Positions 13,838-21,847 of a stretch of 23,111 nt of DNA are shown piece by piece. Under the pieces are notes generated by a model, which searched no databases, had not been told where the DNA came from, and saw nothing but the letters and a program-made list of their open reading frames with translations. Position numbers and translations under genes: made by a program. The stretch's first letter is position 1, and each line of letters opens with the position of its first letter. This stretch comes from Acuticoccus sp039189655 (lineage in GTDB: Bacteria > Pseudomonadota > Alphaproteobacteria > Rhizobiales > Amorphaceae), in the NCBI GenBank assembly GCA_039189655.1, contig JBCCYN010000067.1:1-23111 (forward strand). The letters run 5' to 3'.

Positions 13838-13900
13838 TATGTGAGGCAATTTGTTAGGCCCAGTGGGCCGGGACCTCTTCGACAGTGGAGTAAATTGGCC

Positions 13901-14602
13901 ATGACTGACGTCTCCGAGGCCGGGCAGAGTGCGCCGACGCCAGCCGACACCGCCGCCGGTAACTATGACATTCCGGAAGAGTGCGTGGTGAAGCGGGGCG
14001 GGGACTGGATGTTGATATCGCCCGTTCCGCCCAGTCTTGAGGCCGCAGCGGCGCGCTACTCTGTCGCCCAGCGGGCAACGCTGAACCGTATTGTCGGCCG
14101 GCCCCAGGTGCGCGAAGAGGTGCTCGGCAATCGCCTTCGGCCCGACCGCATTTGCATTGCCCTGGTGGGCGGCGAGGTGGCTGGCCTGATTTCGTACCGC
14201 ATGGATGCGGAAGGCTCTGTCTGGCCTGATGCTCGCCGGTACCGCTCCCACTTCGGCGCCCTTTCCGGCACTGCGCGTTACTGGCTCACCCAGGCCACCC
14301 TGAAGCGCGGCCGCCCGGATGAACTCTACCTGGAGGGTTTTAAGGTGGATGCGATCGCCCGCGGTCGCGGCATCGGCACATCGCTCCTCCACTGGCTCGG
14401 TAATGAGGTGGTGCGGCGGAAAAAGCGGGCCTGGCGGACAGAAGCCAGCAGCACCGCCGATGCCGCCATGCGGGTCTACCAATCGGTGGGTGCGAAAATC
14501 ATAAAAACCATCTCACTGGGTCCCCTCGGCTACGTCTTTGACCGTCACAAGATGGTGGTGCTGCGCTGGGAGCCGTCTGCCCAGAGCGTCAGTGGCGGCT
14601 GA
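13901..14602 (+). CDS. GNAT family N-acetyltransferase
   Basis: This is a predicted cytoplasmic acetyl-CoA-dependent acetyltransferase of unknown substrate, 233 residues. The acetyl-CoA loop is seen as VDAIARGRGIGTSLLHWL, with R154-G-R-G-I-G159 as the Q/R-x-x-G-x-G/A motif. The later AMRVYQSVGAKIIKT is the usual strand-4/helix-4 segment (A...Y...GF-like), and the C-terminus FDRHKMVVLRWE is a final strand. A first strand with ICIALVGGEVAGLISYRM lies before the loop. Residues 1-50 are a low-complexity lead with no clear fold. The frame could be extended to a TTG at 13820, but the ATG at 13901 has GTGGAG ten bases ahead and is preferred. The gene stands alone between a candidate terminator and the AT-rich htpX leader, so no partner is indicated. 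Confidence 0.82.
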   Translation: MTDVSEAGQSAPTPADTAAGNYDIPEECVVKRGGDWMLISPVPPSLEAAAARYSVAQRATLNRIVGRPQVREEVLGNRLRPDRICIALVGGEVAGLISYRMDAEGSVWPDARRYRSHFGALSGTARYWLTQATLKRGRPDELYLEGFKVDAIARGRGIGTSLLHWLGNEVVRRKKRAWRTEASSTADAAMRVYQSVGAKIIKTISLGPLGYVFDRHKMVVLRWEPSAQSVSGG

Positions 14603-14763
14603 GCGTCGCCGGGATGGGGCAGAGGCAGGTTGCTTGCCGGTTAGACCAGCACGCAGTCTCCGCGACAATCGTGTCGGGAATTCGACCTATTGTTGCCATT
14701 TATTGCCGTAATAATCAGCGTTGTTCGGAAGACATCATAGAGCGAATTGCCCGCGGCAACCTT

Positions 14764-14772
14764 TGCTATAGT
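14764..14772 (+). promoter_or_regulatory. Extended -10 promoter element
   Basis: TGcTATAGT is an extended -10 element (TGn plus a 5-of-6 match to TATAAT). The upstream TTGCCC at 14747-14752 is too close (14 bases) to be its -35, but an extended -10 can work with a poor -35. A transcript from here would have about 220 bases before htpX. Confidence 0.4.
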
Positions 14773-14889
14773 TTAACTGTATCGCCATTGTTAAGTTGTG
14801 GAAAAGCTTCGTATATGCGCTGGCGGTCTCGACGACCTGGGCAAACACTTTAACGCGAAAGAAAACGTGATCGAACCGACAGAAACTGA

Positions 14890-14917
14890 GCCATAAAGCA
14901 CCAAAATGTGCTGTGGC
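14890..14917 (+). other. Hairpin in the htpX leader
   Basis: gcca (14890-14893) pairs with tggc (14914-14917) and agcac (14897-14901) with gtgct (14908-14912), with a 3/1 internal loop and a 6-base terminal loop. It is followed by gtcacatatttt, AT-rich but not a clean T run. It could end a short leader RNA from the upstream promoter-like site or have no role. Confidence 0.35.
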
Positions 14918-14932
14918 GTCACATATTTTGTG

Positions 14933-14961
14933 TTGATCGATGGTATACCAGAACAAATATT
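14933..14961 (+). promoter_or_regulatory. Possible sigma-70 promoter of htpX
   Basis: TTGATC (14933-14938), a 17-base spacer and AATATT (14956-14961) match the -35 and -10 consensus at 4 of 6 positions each. Transcription would start about 30 bases before the htpX ATG. I found no clear heat-shock sigma factor site here. Confidence 0.35.
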
Positions 14962-14998
14962 CGTTACGTGCCGCATGGGTATTTAACGGTCGGACTAA

Positions 14999-15958
14999 AT
15001 GAACTACTTCAAGACCACGCTTCTCCTTGCAGCTTTAACTGCTGTATTCATGGCTCTGGGAGCTGTTATTGGCGGCCAGCAGGGTATGCTGATCGCCCTC
15101 GGCATTGCCGTGGCGTTGAACATCTTCTCCTACTGGAACTCCGATAAGCTTGTCTTGCGCATGCATCAGGCGCGGGAGGTGGATGCCCGCAGCGCGCCTG
15201 AGTACTATGGGCTCGTGCGGGAACTGGCGGCGCGGGCGCAATTGCCGATGCCGCGCGTTTTCATCCTGGATGAAGACCAGCCCAATGCCTTCGCCACTGG
15301 ACGCAACCCCGACAACGCTGCTGTCGCCGCCACTCGCGGGCTCCTCAACAAAATGACGCGGGAGGAGGTGGCCGGCGTCATGGCGCACGAACTCGCCCAT
15401 GTGAAGAACCGCGATACGCTCATCATGACCATCACGGCGACCATTGCCGGCGCCATCTCGATGCTTGCGAACTTTGCCTTCCTGTTCGGCCGCAATCGCG
15501 GCAATCCCCTGGGGATCGTGGGGGTCATCGCGGCCATGGTCGTCGCGCCGCTCGCTGCCATGCTTGTGCAAATGGCCATCAGCCGCACCCGCGAATATGC
15601 CGCTGACAAGCTCGGCGGAGAGATTTGCGGACAGCCATTGTGGCTTGCCAACGCCCTGGCCAAACTGGAGAGCGGGCGGGCGATTCCCAATCAGGAGGCT
15701 GAGGCGGTGCCAGCGACCGCACACATGTTTATCGTCAATCCGCTCTCGGGTGTGCGTTTGGACAACTTGTTTTCCACGCACCCCAACACCCAAAAACGCA
15801 TCGCTCGGCTGCGGGAGTACGCCGCTGAGATGGGAGCGGTGCCATCGGCTGCCATGAACGCCACGCAATCCAAAGGGCCTTGGGGTGGTTCGAGCAACGG
15901 CGTCAGCGATCGGGCCGGAACTGGACAGCGTAACCGGCGGCGCGGACCTTGGAGCTGA
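14999..15958 (+). CDS. htpX: Zinc metalloprotease HtpX
   Basis: HtpX is an inner-membrane zinc protease (M48 family) with its active site facing the cytoplasm; it degrades damaged or misfolded membrane proteins and in E. coli acts alongside FtsH. The 319 residues show two N-terminal helices (about 7-23 and 30-46), the HExxH motif as HELAH (130-134, catalytic Glu131), two central helices (about 142-163 and 172-192), and the third zinc ligand Glu199 in TREYAADKLGG. The segment DEDQPNAFATGRNP (91-104) is also characteristic. The tail after about 285 (Ser/Gly/Arg-rich) appears disordered, as in other alphaproteobacterial HtpX. The ATG begins the conserved MNYFKTTLLLAALTA. It leads the run toward rsmB and follows the AT-richer leader. 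Confidence 0.96.
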   Translation: MNYFKTTLLLAALTAVFMALGAVIGGQQGMLIALGIAVALNIFSYWNSDKLVLRMHQAREVDARSAPEYYGLVRELAARAQLPMPRVFILDEDQPNAFATGRNPDNAAVAATRGLLNKMTREEVAGVMAHELAHVKNRDTLIMTITATIAGAISMLANFAFLFGRNRGNPLGIVGVIAAMVVAPLAAMLVQMAISRTREYAADKLGGEICGQPLWLANALAKLESGRAIPNQEAEAVPATAHMFIVNPLSGVRLDNLFSTHPNTQKRIARLREYAAEMGAVPSAAMNATQSKGPWGGSSNGVSDRAGTGQRNRRRGPWS

Positions 15959-16046
15959 GGGCCAGCGGGAAGACCGCAAGAGTATTCTTCGCCTTGGTTC
16001 GCGACTGTCGTCCCCGCACGTCAGCAGCTCCTTCGAACGACGGTCC

Positions 16047-17366
16047 GTGAGCACGGTTCCCAGACGCTCGGGGCGTCCCCTCTGGCTTTCCCGCCGCGAC
16101 GCGAGCGCCCGGGCGCTTGCGGCAGAGTGGGTGTTTGACGTGTGCGATGCGGGGTATGCCATGTCCGCCGTGCTGGATGAGGGTCCGCCGGGGTATGTGG
16201 CGCAAAGGGACGCCGCCCTTGCCCGGGCCATCTTGCGCACGACGGTTCGCCGGCGCGGCGACATCGACCATGTCCTTTCCGGCCTCCTGGCAAAACCCCT
16301 TCCCCGGCGGGCGGCCATGGCGCGGGCGGTGTTGCGCACGGGCGTGGCGCAGCTTTTGTTCATGCGCCAGCCCGACCATGCGGCGGTGGGCGAATCAGTC
16401 GCCCTCATGCGTCGTGGCGGATCGACGGGTGGTTTTGCAAAGCTCGGTAACGCCGTGTTGCGCAGGGTCGCGAGGGATCGGGCCGAAATCCTGGAAAAAC
16501 TTCCCGTGGCGGCAAATACGCCCGGCTGGCTTTTCCGGCGCTGGGCGGACGCCTACGGAGAAGACGCCGCCGCCGAGATCGCTGCCATCCATCGCGAGGA
16601 ACCACCCCTTGATCTTTCTCTCATGCCCGGCACCGAGCCGCCGGAAGGCGCCGTGCCGCTGCCAGGCGGTGGAGCCCGGCTGAAGTCCGCGGCCGTGGAG
16701 GGCATTGAAGGCTATGGCGAAGGTCACTGGTGGGTGCAGGACTTTGCGGCCCAACTTCCCGCGACCTTGCTCAGTGCCGCCCCGGGGATGACCGTTGCCG
16801 ATCTTTGCGCTGCGCCGGGGGGCAAGACCATGCAGCTTGCCGCGGCAGGAGCCCAGGTGACAGCCGTGGAAGTGGATGGAACGCGGGCAAAGCGGTTGAT
16901 GGAGAACCTGGAGCGGACCGGCTTGAAGGAGAATGTCGCGCTGGTGGAGGCCGACGCCCGCACCGTTTCAGGCACCTTCGATGCGGTGCTCCTCGACGCG
17001 CCGTGCTCGGCAACGGGCACGCTACGGCGCCAGGGGGACGTCGCCTGGTCAAAATCCGAAGACGACATCAAGGCCCTTGCAACCCTTCAGCAAGAGCTGA
17101 TTTCCCACGCCACCGGTCTGTTGCGGCCGGGTGGAGTGCTGGTGTTTGCCACCTGCTCGCTGGAACCGGAGGAGGGAGACGGGCACCTTTCCTTCATTGG
17201 CGAAGAGCTACCACAGTTGGAGCTTGACCCCGTCGGCGAGGGAATAGCGGCGGCGTTTGCGGACGAGAAGGGAGTGATTCGCACGCTCCCCCACCAAACC
17301 ATCTGCGATGAACCTCCCATCAAGGGCCTCGACGGTTTCTTTGCCGCCCGCTTCCGGCGGGTTTGA
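16047..17366 (+). CDS. rsmB: 16S rRNA (cytosine-C5)-methyltransferase RsmB
   Basis: RsmB makes m5C967 (E. coli numbering) in 16S rRNA using S-adenosylmethionine. The N-terminal NusB-like RNA-binding domain runs from about 15 to 135 (ARALAAEWVFDV and the linker motif FAKLGNAVLRRVA). The methyltransferase domain has motif I VADLCAAPGGKT at about 250-261, motif IV DAPCSATG with Cys320, and motif VI FATCSLEPEEGD with the expected nucleophile Cys370. With the GTG at 16047 the protein has 439 residues, close to the usual length. The frame stays open upstream to a GTG at 15885, which would overlap htpX by 74 bases and add 54 low-complexity residues; I judge this unlikely. No strong ribosome binding site decides it. 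The 88-base gap after htpX allows co-transcription. Confidence 0.93.
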   Translation: MSTVPRRSGRPLWLSRRDASARALAAEWVFDVCDAGYAMSAVLDEGPPGYVAQRDAALARAILRTTVRRRGDIDHVLSGLLAKPLPRRAAMARAVLRTGVAQLLFMRQPDHAAVGESVALMRRGGSTGGFAKLGNAVLRRVARDRAEILEKLPVAANTPGWLFRRWADAYGEDAAAEIAAIHREEPPLDLSLMPGTEPPEGAVPLPGGGARLKSAAVEGIEGYGEGHWWVQDFAAQLPATLLSAAPGMTVADLCAAPGGKTMQLAAAGAQVTAVEVDGTRAKRLMENLERTGLKENVALVEADARTVSGTFDAVLLDAPCSATGTLRRQGDVAWSKSEDDIKALATLQQELISHATGLLRPGGVLVFATCSLEPEEGDGHLSFIGEELPQLELDPVGEGIAAAFADEKGVIRTLPHQTICDEPPIKGLDGFFAARFRRV

Positions 17367-17482
17367 GCGCATTTGCGCAGAGGCGTTGCCCTCAGCCGTC
17401 ATGGGCGCGAGAACGTAACCGCCATGAAGCGACCACCCAGTCATAGGCCGGCAGGCGGACCCAACATGTCGGCCGCCATCGG

Positions 17483-19225
17483 GTGGCGCTGATGCAGAAG
17501 AACACATCGACCACGCTCATCAACCTGGCCGCGCTCGCAGCTCGCCGGGCGGGGGTCATCACATTGGAGCAAGCCGGCGCGGCCCTTTGGCAACGCCAGC
17601 TCTCGGGGACGCCCTCCCGCATCCTGTTTGCGCCGGAAACCTTGCTCACCAGCGATCCCGGTGCGGCGGAAAACATCTATGCGGGGGTGTTTGCGCTGGC
17701 CGGAGACACTGTCGATGTGGCTGGCGATTCGCCCTTTTCGATCGTGCCGCCGACGGCGCGGTGGGCAAGGGCGCTCCACAGCTTTGAGTGGCTCATCCAC
17801 CTGGAGGCCCACGCGGGCGAGTTGTCCGCCGTCAACGCCCGCGCGCTCATCGAGGAGTGGATTGCAGCAAAATCGGCCAGTAGCAGTGCGGCCCAGGCCC
17901 CGGACGTGGTCGCCAGGCGGGTCACGGCTTGGCTGGTGGAATCGCCACTCCTGCTCGACGGCGCCAAAGCGCCCTTCAAGCTTGCCTATATGCGCTCGCT
18001 CGGACGGCAATTGCGCCGGCTTGAACGGGTTTGCGGGCGCCTTCCCCATGGGGTGGCGCGGGGCGAGGTGGCTTGTGCCCTTTGCCTTGCCGGGACGGTG
18101 ATTGCCGACCAATCGCGTCTCCAGCGTTGGGCGCTCGCGGTGCTGCGGGAGACCCTTGATGCGCAGGTTCTGCCCGATGGCGGCCACGCCACACGGAACC
18201 CGGCCGCCCTATCAGCTTTGCTGACGGCCGTTCTTCCCCTGCGCGAGGCCCTTCAGCGGCGCCAGCAAGCGGTTCCGCAAGGCCTCGTGGCAGCCATCGA
18301 CCGCATGCTTCCGATGTTGCGCTTTCTGCGCCATACCGACGGCACCCTCAGCGCGTTCCACGGCGCCGGTTTTGAGCCCGCGTCGCGCATCACCTCAATT
18401 CTCGCCTGGGACGACGTCAGCGGGCGGCCAAGCGATAACGCTCGATATAGCGGTTTCCAGCGCCTTGGCGCCGGCGATAGCGCCGTCCTCTTCGACACGG
18501 GAAAGACGCCCGCGCCGGGGTTTGCCGCGGCCGCCCACGCAAGTGCCCTTGCATTCGAATTATCCCATGGCGGGTTTCGCCTTGTGGGCGGATGCGGCGC
18601 GCTCGGCAACGCGCGGCCCGGCTGGGAGAGCGCCGCAAGGGCAAGTGCAGCGCATTCGACGCTAACCCTTGCGGATCGATCGTCGGCGAAGATTCTCGCC
18701 CTCTGGCCTCTTTCGGCAATTTTGGGCCCGGTGCTCTACCGGGGACCGCGCGAGGTGATGGTGGAGCGGGAGGGCCGGTTCGCCCGCGCCACCCACGACG
18801 GCTACCGGGACGAGTTCGGCGTCGTCCACGAGCGCACCTTGTCCCTATCGGAAGATGGGCTCTGGCTAGACGGCACGGATAAGCTTATCGGCGAGGGAAA
18901 GCTCGCAGCGGCAGCCTTCGCCCTTCGCTTCCACCTTGGTCCGGACGTCAAGGTGCGGCGGGACAAGGCAAGACGCAACGCCATGCTGCGCTTGCCCGAT
19001 GGGTCCCTGTGGCTCTTTGCGGTCGACGACGGCCCGCCGCTGGAACTTGAGGAAAGCATCGTCCTTGCCGCCCCCAGGGCCTTGAAGCGCACGGTACAAA
19101 TCGTCATTCCCGCCAATACGCTCACCGACGACGTTGTGCGTTGGCACATTGCCCGCCACGCCGAGCCGCTGAGCGATGGTGATGACCCCGGTGACGGGGC
19201 TGCGCAAACCGTGGAGCGCCCATGA
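17483..19225 (+). CDS. Heparinase II/III family protein
   Basis: The protein has 580 residues. The C-terminal half (about 300-560) is the beta-rich heparinase II/III-like domain, with HGGFRLVGGCGALGN, AARASAAHSTLTLADRSSA and the later DGYRDEFGVVHERTLSLS as recognisable conserved stretches. The N-terminal half is helical, as expected for the (alpha/alpha) toroid of this lyase superfamily (for example WARALHSFEWLIHLEA and PDGGHATRNPAALSALLTAVLPLREAL in two parts). Characterised relatives cleave uronic-acid polysaccharides by beta-elimination, but the alphaproteobacterial version beside rsmB and purH has, to my knowledge, no proven substrate. No clear signal peptide is seen. The start is GTG 17483 or ATG 17492. 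The last codons overlap purH by 4 bases (ATGA), so the two are translationally coupled despite unrelated chemistry. Confidence 0.88.
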   Translation: MALMQKNTSTTLINLAALAARRAGVITLEQAGAALWQRQLSGTPSRILFAPETLLTSDPGAAENIYAGVFALAGDTVDVAGDSPFSIVPPTARWARALHSFEWLIHLEAHAGELSAVNARALIEEWIAAKSASSSAAQAPDVVARRVTAWLVESPLLLDGAKAPFKLAYMRSLGRQLRRLERVCGRLPHGVARGEVACALCLAGTVIADQSRLQRWALAVLRETLDAQVLPDGGHATRNPAALSALLTAVLPLREALQRRQQAVPQGLVAAIDRMLPMLRFLRHTDGTLSAFHGAGFEPASRITSILAWDDVSGRPSDNARYSGFQRLGAGDSAVLFDTGKTPAPGFAAAAHASALAFELSHGGFRLVGGCGALGNARPGWESAARASAAHSTLTLADRSSAKILALWPLSAILGPVLYRGPREVMVEREGRFARATHDGYRDEFGVVHERTLSLSEDGLWLDGTDKLIGEGKLAAAAFALRFHLGPDVKVRRDKARRNAMLRLPDGSLWLFAVDDGPPLELEESIVLAAPRALKRTVQIVIPANTLTDDVVRWHIARHAEPLSDGDDPGDGAAQTVERP

Positions 19226-20817
19226 GCGAACAACCCACCGATCGCCCCGTGCGGCGCGCCCTTTTGTCGGTGTCGGACAAGACTGGGCTCGTGCCCTTTG
19301 CAAAGCGCCTTTCGGCCCTGGGGATCGAGCTGGTCTCCACCGGGGGCACCGCCCGCGCCCTCAGCGAAGCGGGGCTCGACGTGGTGGAGGTCGCGACGCT
19401 CACGGGCTTTCCCGAAATGCTTGAAGGACGCGTCAAGACGCTCCATCCGGCCATCCATGGCGGCCTCCTCGCCGACCTTTCCAAGGACGCCCACCGTCAG
19501 GCGCTCAATGGGGCAGGGATCGCGCCCATCGGCCTTGTGGTATCAAGCCTTTATCCCTTCGAGAATGCCTTGGCGGCCCGCAAAACGCCCGGCGAACTGG
19601 TGGAAACCATCGACGTGGGCGGCCCCACCATGACGCGGGCGGCGGCCAAGAACTTCGCCCATGTGGCCATCATCGTTGATGAGGCGGACTATGGTGCCGT
19701 CGCTGATGCCCTGGAAGCGTCCGAGGGCGTGGTGCCCTTCGCCCTCAGGCGCCGGCTCGCGGCGAAGGCTTTTGCGCGCCTTTCCGCTTACGATGCAGCC
19801 ATCGCCGCGTGGCTAGACGGTGAGACGGCAACAGATAGCTGCAACGTTGACCATACCGTTTGGCGATCCTTCGGCGGGCGGCGACTGTCGGCGATGCGCT
19901 ACGGCGAGAACCCCCGCCAAAGCGCTGCTTTTTATGGGCAAACCGGCGCCGGGCTGGCGGGCGCGCGGGTGGTGCAGGGCAAAGCGCTCTCCTACAACAA
20001 CTTGGGCGATGCCGATGCCGCCTGGACCGCGCTTGCCGATTTTTCCCAGGGGCCGGCCGCCGTCATTGTCAAACACGCCAATCCCTGCGGTATCGCCGAG
20101 CGGGCATCCCTTTCAGAGGCCTATGAGGCCGCCCGGCGCTGCGATCCGGTTTCGGCCTTTGGCGGCGTGGTCGCGTTGAGCCGTCCCCTGGACGGTGCGA
20201 GCGCGAAGGCCATCGCCGCGATCTTTACCGAGGTGGTCATTGCGCCGGACGCTGATGAGGAAGCCCTGGCGATCCTTGCGCAAAAACCTTCGCTCCGGGT
20301 GCTCCTTGCCGGTGACTTGCCTGACCTTGGGGCCATGACCGCCCGGACCGTTTCCGGCGGTTTCTTGGTGCAGTCCGGAGACGACGGGGCCCTTGCAGAC
20401 GGCGCTGGTGAGGTGGTCACCAAGCGCGCCCCCAGCGTCCAGGAATGGGCCGACCTGCGCTTTGCCTGGCGCGCTGTGAAACCGGTGAAGAGCAACGCCA
20501 TCGTGTTTGCCAAGGATGGTGCCACCGTGGGGATCGGCGCCGGCCAGATGAGCCGCGTCGATGCCGCCCGCATCGCCGCCTGGAAGGCCGCCGATATGGC
20601 GAAAAAGGCTGGCGAAAGCAGCCCCAGGACCGTGGGCGCAGTGGCGGCCTCGGACGCCTTCTTTCCCTTTCCCGATGGGTTGGAAGTGATTGCAAAGGCG
20701 GGCGCAACGGCGGTCATCCAGCCCGGTGGGTCACGCCGGGACGCGGAGGTCATCGACGCGGCCAACGCCCACAACATGGCCATGGTGCTCACCGGCATGC
20801 GCCATTTCCGCCATTAG
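19222..20817 (+). CDS. purH: Bifunctional AICAR formyltransferase / IMP cyclohydrolase PurH
   Basis: PurH carries out the last two steps of purine synthesis: formylation of AICAR using 10-formyl-tetrahydrofolate, then ring closure to IMP, in the cytoplasm. The 531 residues match the family. The N-terminal IMP cyclohydrolase domain (MGS-like fold) shows LLSVSDKTGLVPFA (14-27), STGGTA (39-44) and TGFPEMLEGRVKTLHPAIHG (61-80). The transformylase domain shows RYGENPRQSAAFYG and the catalytic KHANPCGIA, with Lys284 and His285. The C-terminus ends MVLTGMRHFRH, the usual PurH ending. The ATG overlaps the heparinase-like stop. No other purine gene lies in the window, so it is isolated from its pathway, as is common in alphaproteobacteria. 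Confidence 0.97.
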   Translation: MSEQPTDRPVRRALLSVSDKTGLVPFAKRLSALGIELVSTGGTARALSEAGLDVVEVATLTGFPEMLEGRVKTLHPAIHGGLLADLSKDAHRQALNGAGIAPIGLVVSSLYPFENALAARKTPGELVETIDVGGPTMTRAAAKNFAHVAIIVDEADYGAVADALEASEGVVPFALRRRLAAKAFARLSAYDAAIAAWLDGETATDSCNVDHTVWRSFGGRRLSAMRYGENPRQSAAFYGQTGAGLAGARVVQGKALSYNNLGDADAAWTALADFSQGPAAVIVKHANPCGIAERASLSEAYEAARRCDPVSAFGGVVALSRPLDGASAKAIAAIFTEVVIAPDADEEALAILAQKPSLRVLLAGDLPDLGAMTARTVSGGFLVQSGDDGALADGAGEVVTKRAPSVQEWADLRFAWRAVKPVKSNAIVFAKDGATVGIGAGQMSRVDAARIAAWKAADMAKKAGESSPRTVGAVAASDAFFPFPDGLEVIAKAGATAVIQPGGSRRDAEVIDAANAHNMAMVLTGMRHFRH

Positions 20818-20896
20818 GCGTTCGGTGTCTCATTGGCGGCGCAGGTCGTTGCACGCCACCGGTCCAAATCCGCGAAACCAGGCTTTCCTGCACGGC

Positions 20897-21766
20897 TCAG
20901 CGCTGGCAGGTGCCGCAGTAGAAGGTGGACCGGCCCGACTGGGTGAGCCGCTTGATCACGCCGGCGCAGGTGCGGCGGGGGCAGGGCTCTCCTTCGCGGC
21001 CGTAGACCGCAAAGCTGTGCTGGAACCGGCCCAGCGAGCCGTCCGCCGCCACGTAGTCGCGCAGCGATGACCCGCCGGCGTCGATGGCCTCTTTGATCAC
21101 CGACAGTATGGCGTCGGTGAGGATGCTGACGCGGCGGCTTGGACCGCCATCGCGCCGCACGATGGTTCCGGCAAGCCGTCGCGGTGAGAGCTTTGCGCGC
21201 CAAAGCGCTTCGCACACGTAAATGTTGCCAAGGCCGGCGATGATTCGCTGGTCGAGAAGCGCCGCCTTCAAAGGCGTCTGCTTACCGGTGAGCGCGGCTG
21301 CGAGGCGATCGTCCGTGAGGGCGCCGGCGACGGGTTCCACGCCAAGGTGGGCAAAGTAAGGGTGAGTTGGGAGTTCGCCGGCCCGCGCCAGCGTCATGAA
21401 ACCGAACCGGCGGGGGTCGTTGTAGATGATCTCGCACGTGGGCAGCAGGAAGCGAACGTGGTCGTGGGCGGCGAGTTTTCCCCTTTCGTAGGCGAACGTG
21501 CCGATGGGCTCGCTGCCCTCCACGCGAAACGCGCCCGACATCCCCAGATGCATGATGAGAGCGGATCCGTCGTCGAGGTGTGCCACCAGATATTTTGCCC
21601 GACGGGCCAACGTGGAAACGCGGCGACCCGAGACCCGGGCGGCAAAGCCCTTTGGGAATGGAAAGCGCAGGTCTGGCCGCGCCAGGACCACCCGGCGGAT
21701 GGTGGTGCCCTCCATCACCGGCGCAAGCCCGCGACGGACGGTTTCCACCTCCGGAAGCTCAGGCAT
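20897..21766 (-). CDS. mutM: Formamidopyrimidine-DNA glycosylase MutM (Fpg)
   Basis: MutM removes oxidised purines such as 8-oxoguanine and FapyG from DNA and nicks the site by beta/delta-elimination. The mature N-terminus Pro2-Glu3 (MPELPEVETVRRGL) supplies the catalytic nucleophile and acid. The conserved Lys lies in RRAKYLVAHL, with LIMHLGMSG following. The helix-two-turn-helix region contains LLDQRIIAGLGNIYVCEALW. The C-terminal zinc finger has Cys262, Cys267, Cys284 and Cys287: C-x4-C-x16-C-x2-C, against C-x2-C in E. coli. I recall the C-x4-C form from other alphaproteobacteria, and all four cysteines are present, so the finger should be functional. It has 289 residues. It is convergent with purH and divergent from ubiE, an arrangement familiar from Rhizobiales. 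Confidence 0.97.
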   Translation of the reverse strand: MPELPEVETVRRGLAPVMEGTTIRRVVLARPDLRFPFPKGFAARVSGRRVSTLARRAKYLVAHLDDGSALIMHLGMSGAFRVEGSEPIGTFAYERGKLAAHDHVRFLLPTCEIIYNDPRRFGFMTLARAGELPTHPYFAHLGVEPVAGALTDDRLAAALTGKQTPLKAALLDQRIIAGLGNIYVCEALWRAKLSPRRLAGTIVRRDGGPSRRVSILTDAILSVIKEAIDAGGSSLRDYVAADGSLGRFQHSFAVYGREGEPCPRRTCAGVIKRLTQSGRSTFYCGTCQR

Positions 21767-21847
21767 GGAGCACCTGTGACGCCAGTCGCCATGGAGTTGC
21801 GGGGCGCTTGGCGTTAGGTCTCATGGATCACAGCGGGAATTTCCACC

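Larger units (their letters stand above)
14603..14998. other. AT-richer non-coding region upstream of htpX
   Basis: This 396-base gap is visibly richer in A and T than the rest of the window. Small hairpins follow the acetyltransferase gene: ggcaggttgcttgcc (14624-14638) and CGACA-atcg-TGTCG (14663-14676). Promoter-like sites lie at 14764-14772 and 14933-14961. A hairpin with arms gcca/tggc and agcac/gtgct spans 14890-14917. Two short open frames (14614-14853 +, 14735-14956 -) have no recognisable domains or good ribosome binding sites, so I do not call genes. The stretch may be a long htpX leader, a small RNA gene, or old inserted DNA. Confidence 0.55.

Noticed and set aside
13820..13856. 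TTGACG at 13820-13825 as a -35 box for the second acetyltransferase
   Set aside because: No acceptable -10 lies 16-18 bases downstream, and the hexamer sits inside a terminator-like hairpin.
12497..14482. Open frame of 661 codons on the minus strand across cca and the second acetyltransferase
   Set aside because: It is antisense to two genes with clear catalytic motifs, has no recognisable domain, and long antisense open frames are expected in GC-rich DNA where the third codon position suppresses stops.
14614..14956. Short open frames upstream of htpX (79 codons +, 73 and 61 codons -)
   Set aside because: No domain, no good start signal, and they cover promoter-like and hairpin sequences; treated as non-coding.
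15035..16408. Open frame of 457 codons on the minus strand over htpX and rsmB
   Set aside because: Antisense to HtpX with its HELAH motif and to RsmB; the protein is Arg/Ser-rich with no domain.
20834..20858. TGGCG/CGCCA inverted repeat between convergent purH and mutM
   Set aside because: A 5-base stem with a 15-base loop and no T tract on either strand is too weak to call a terminator.
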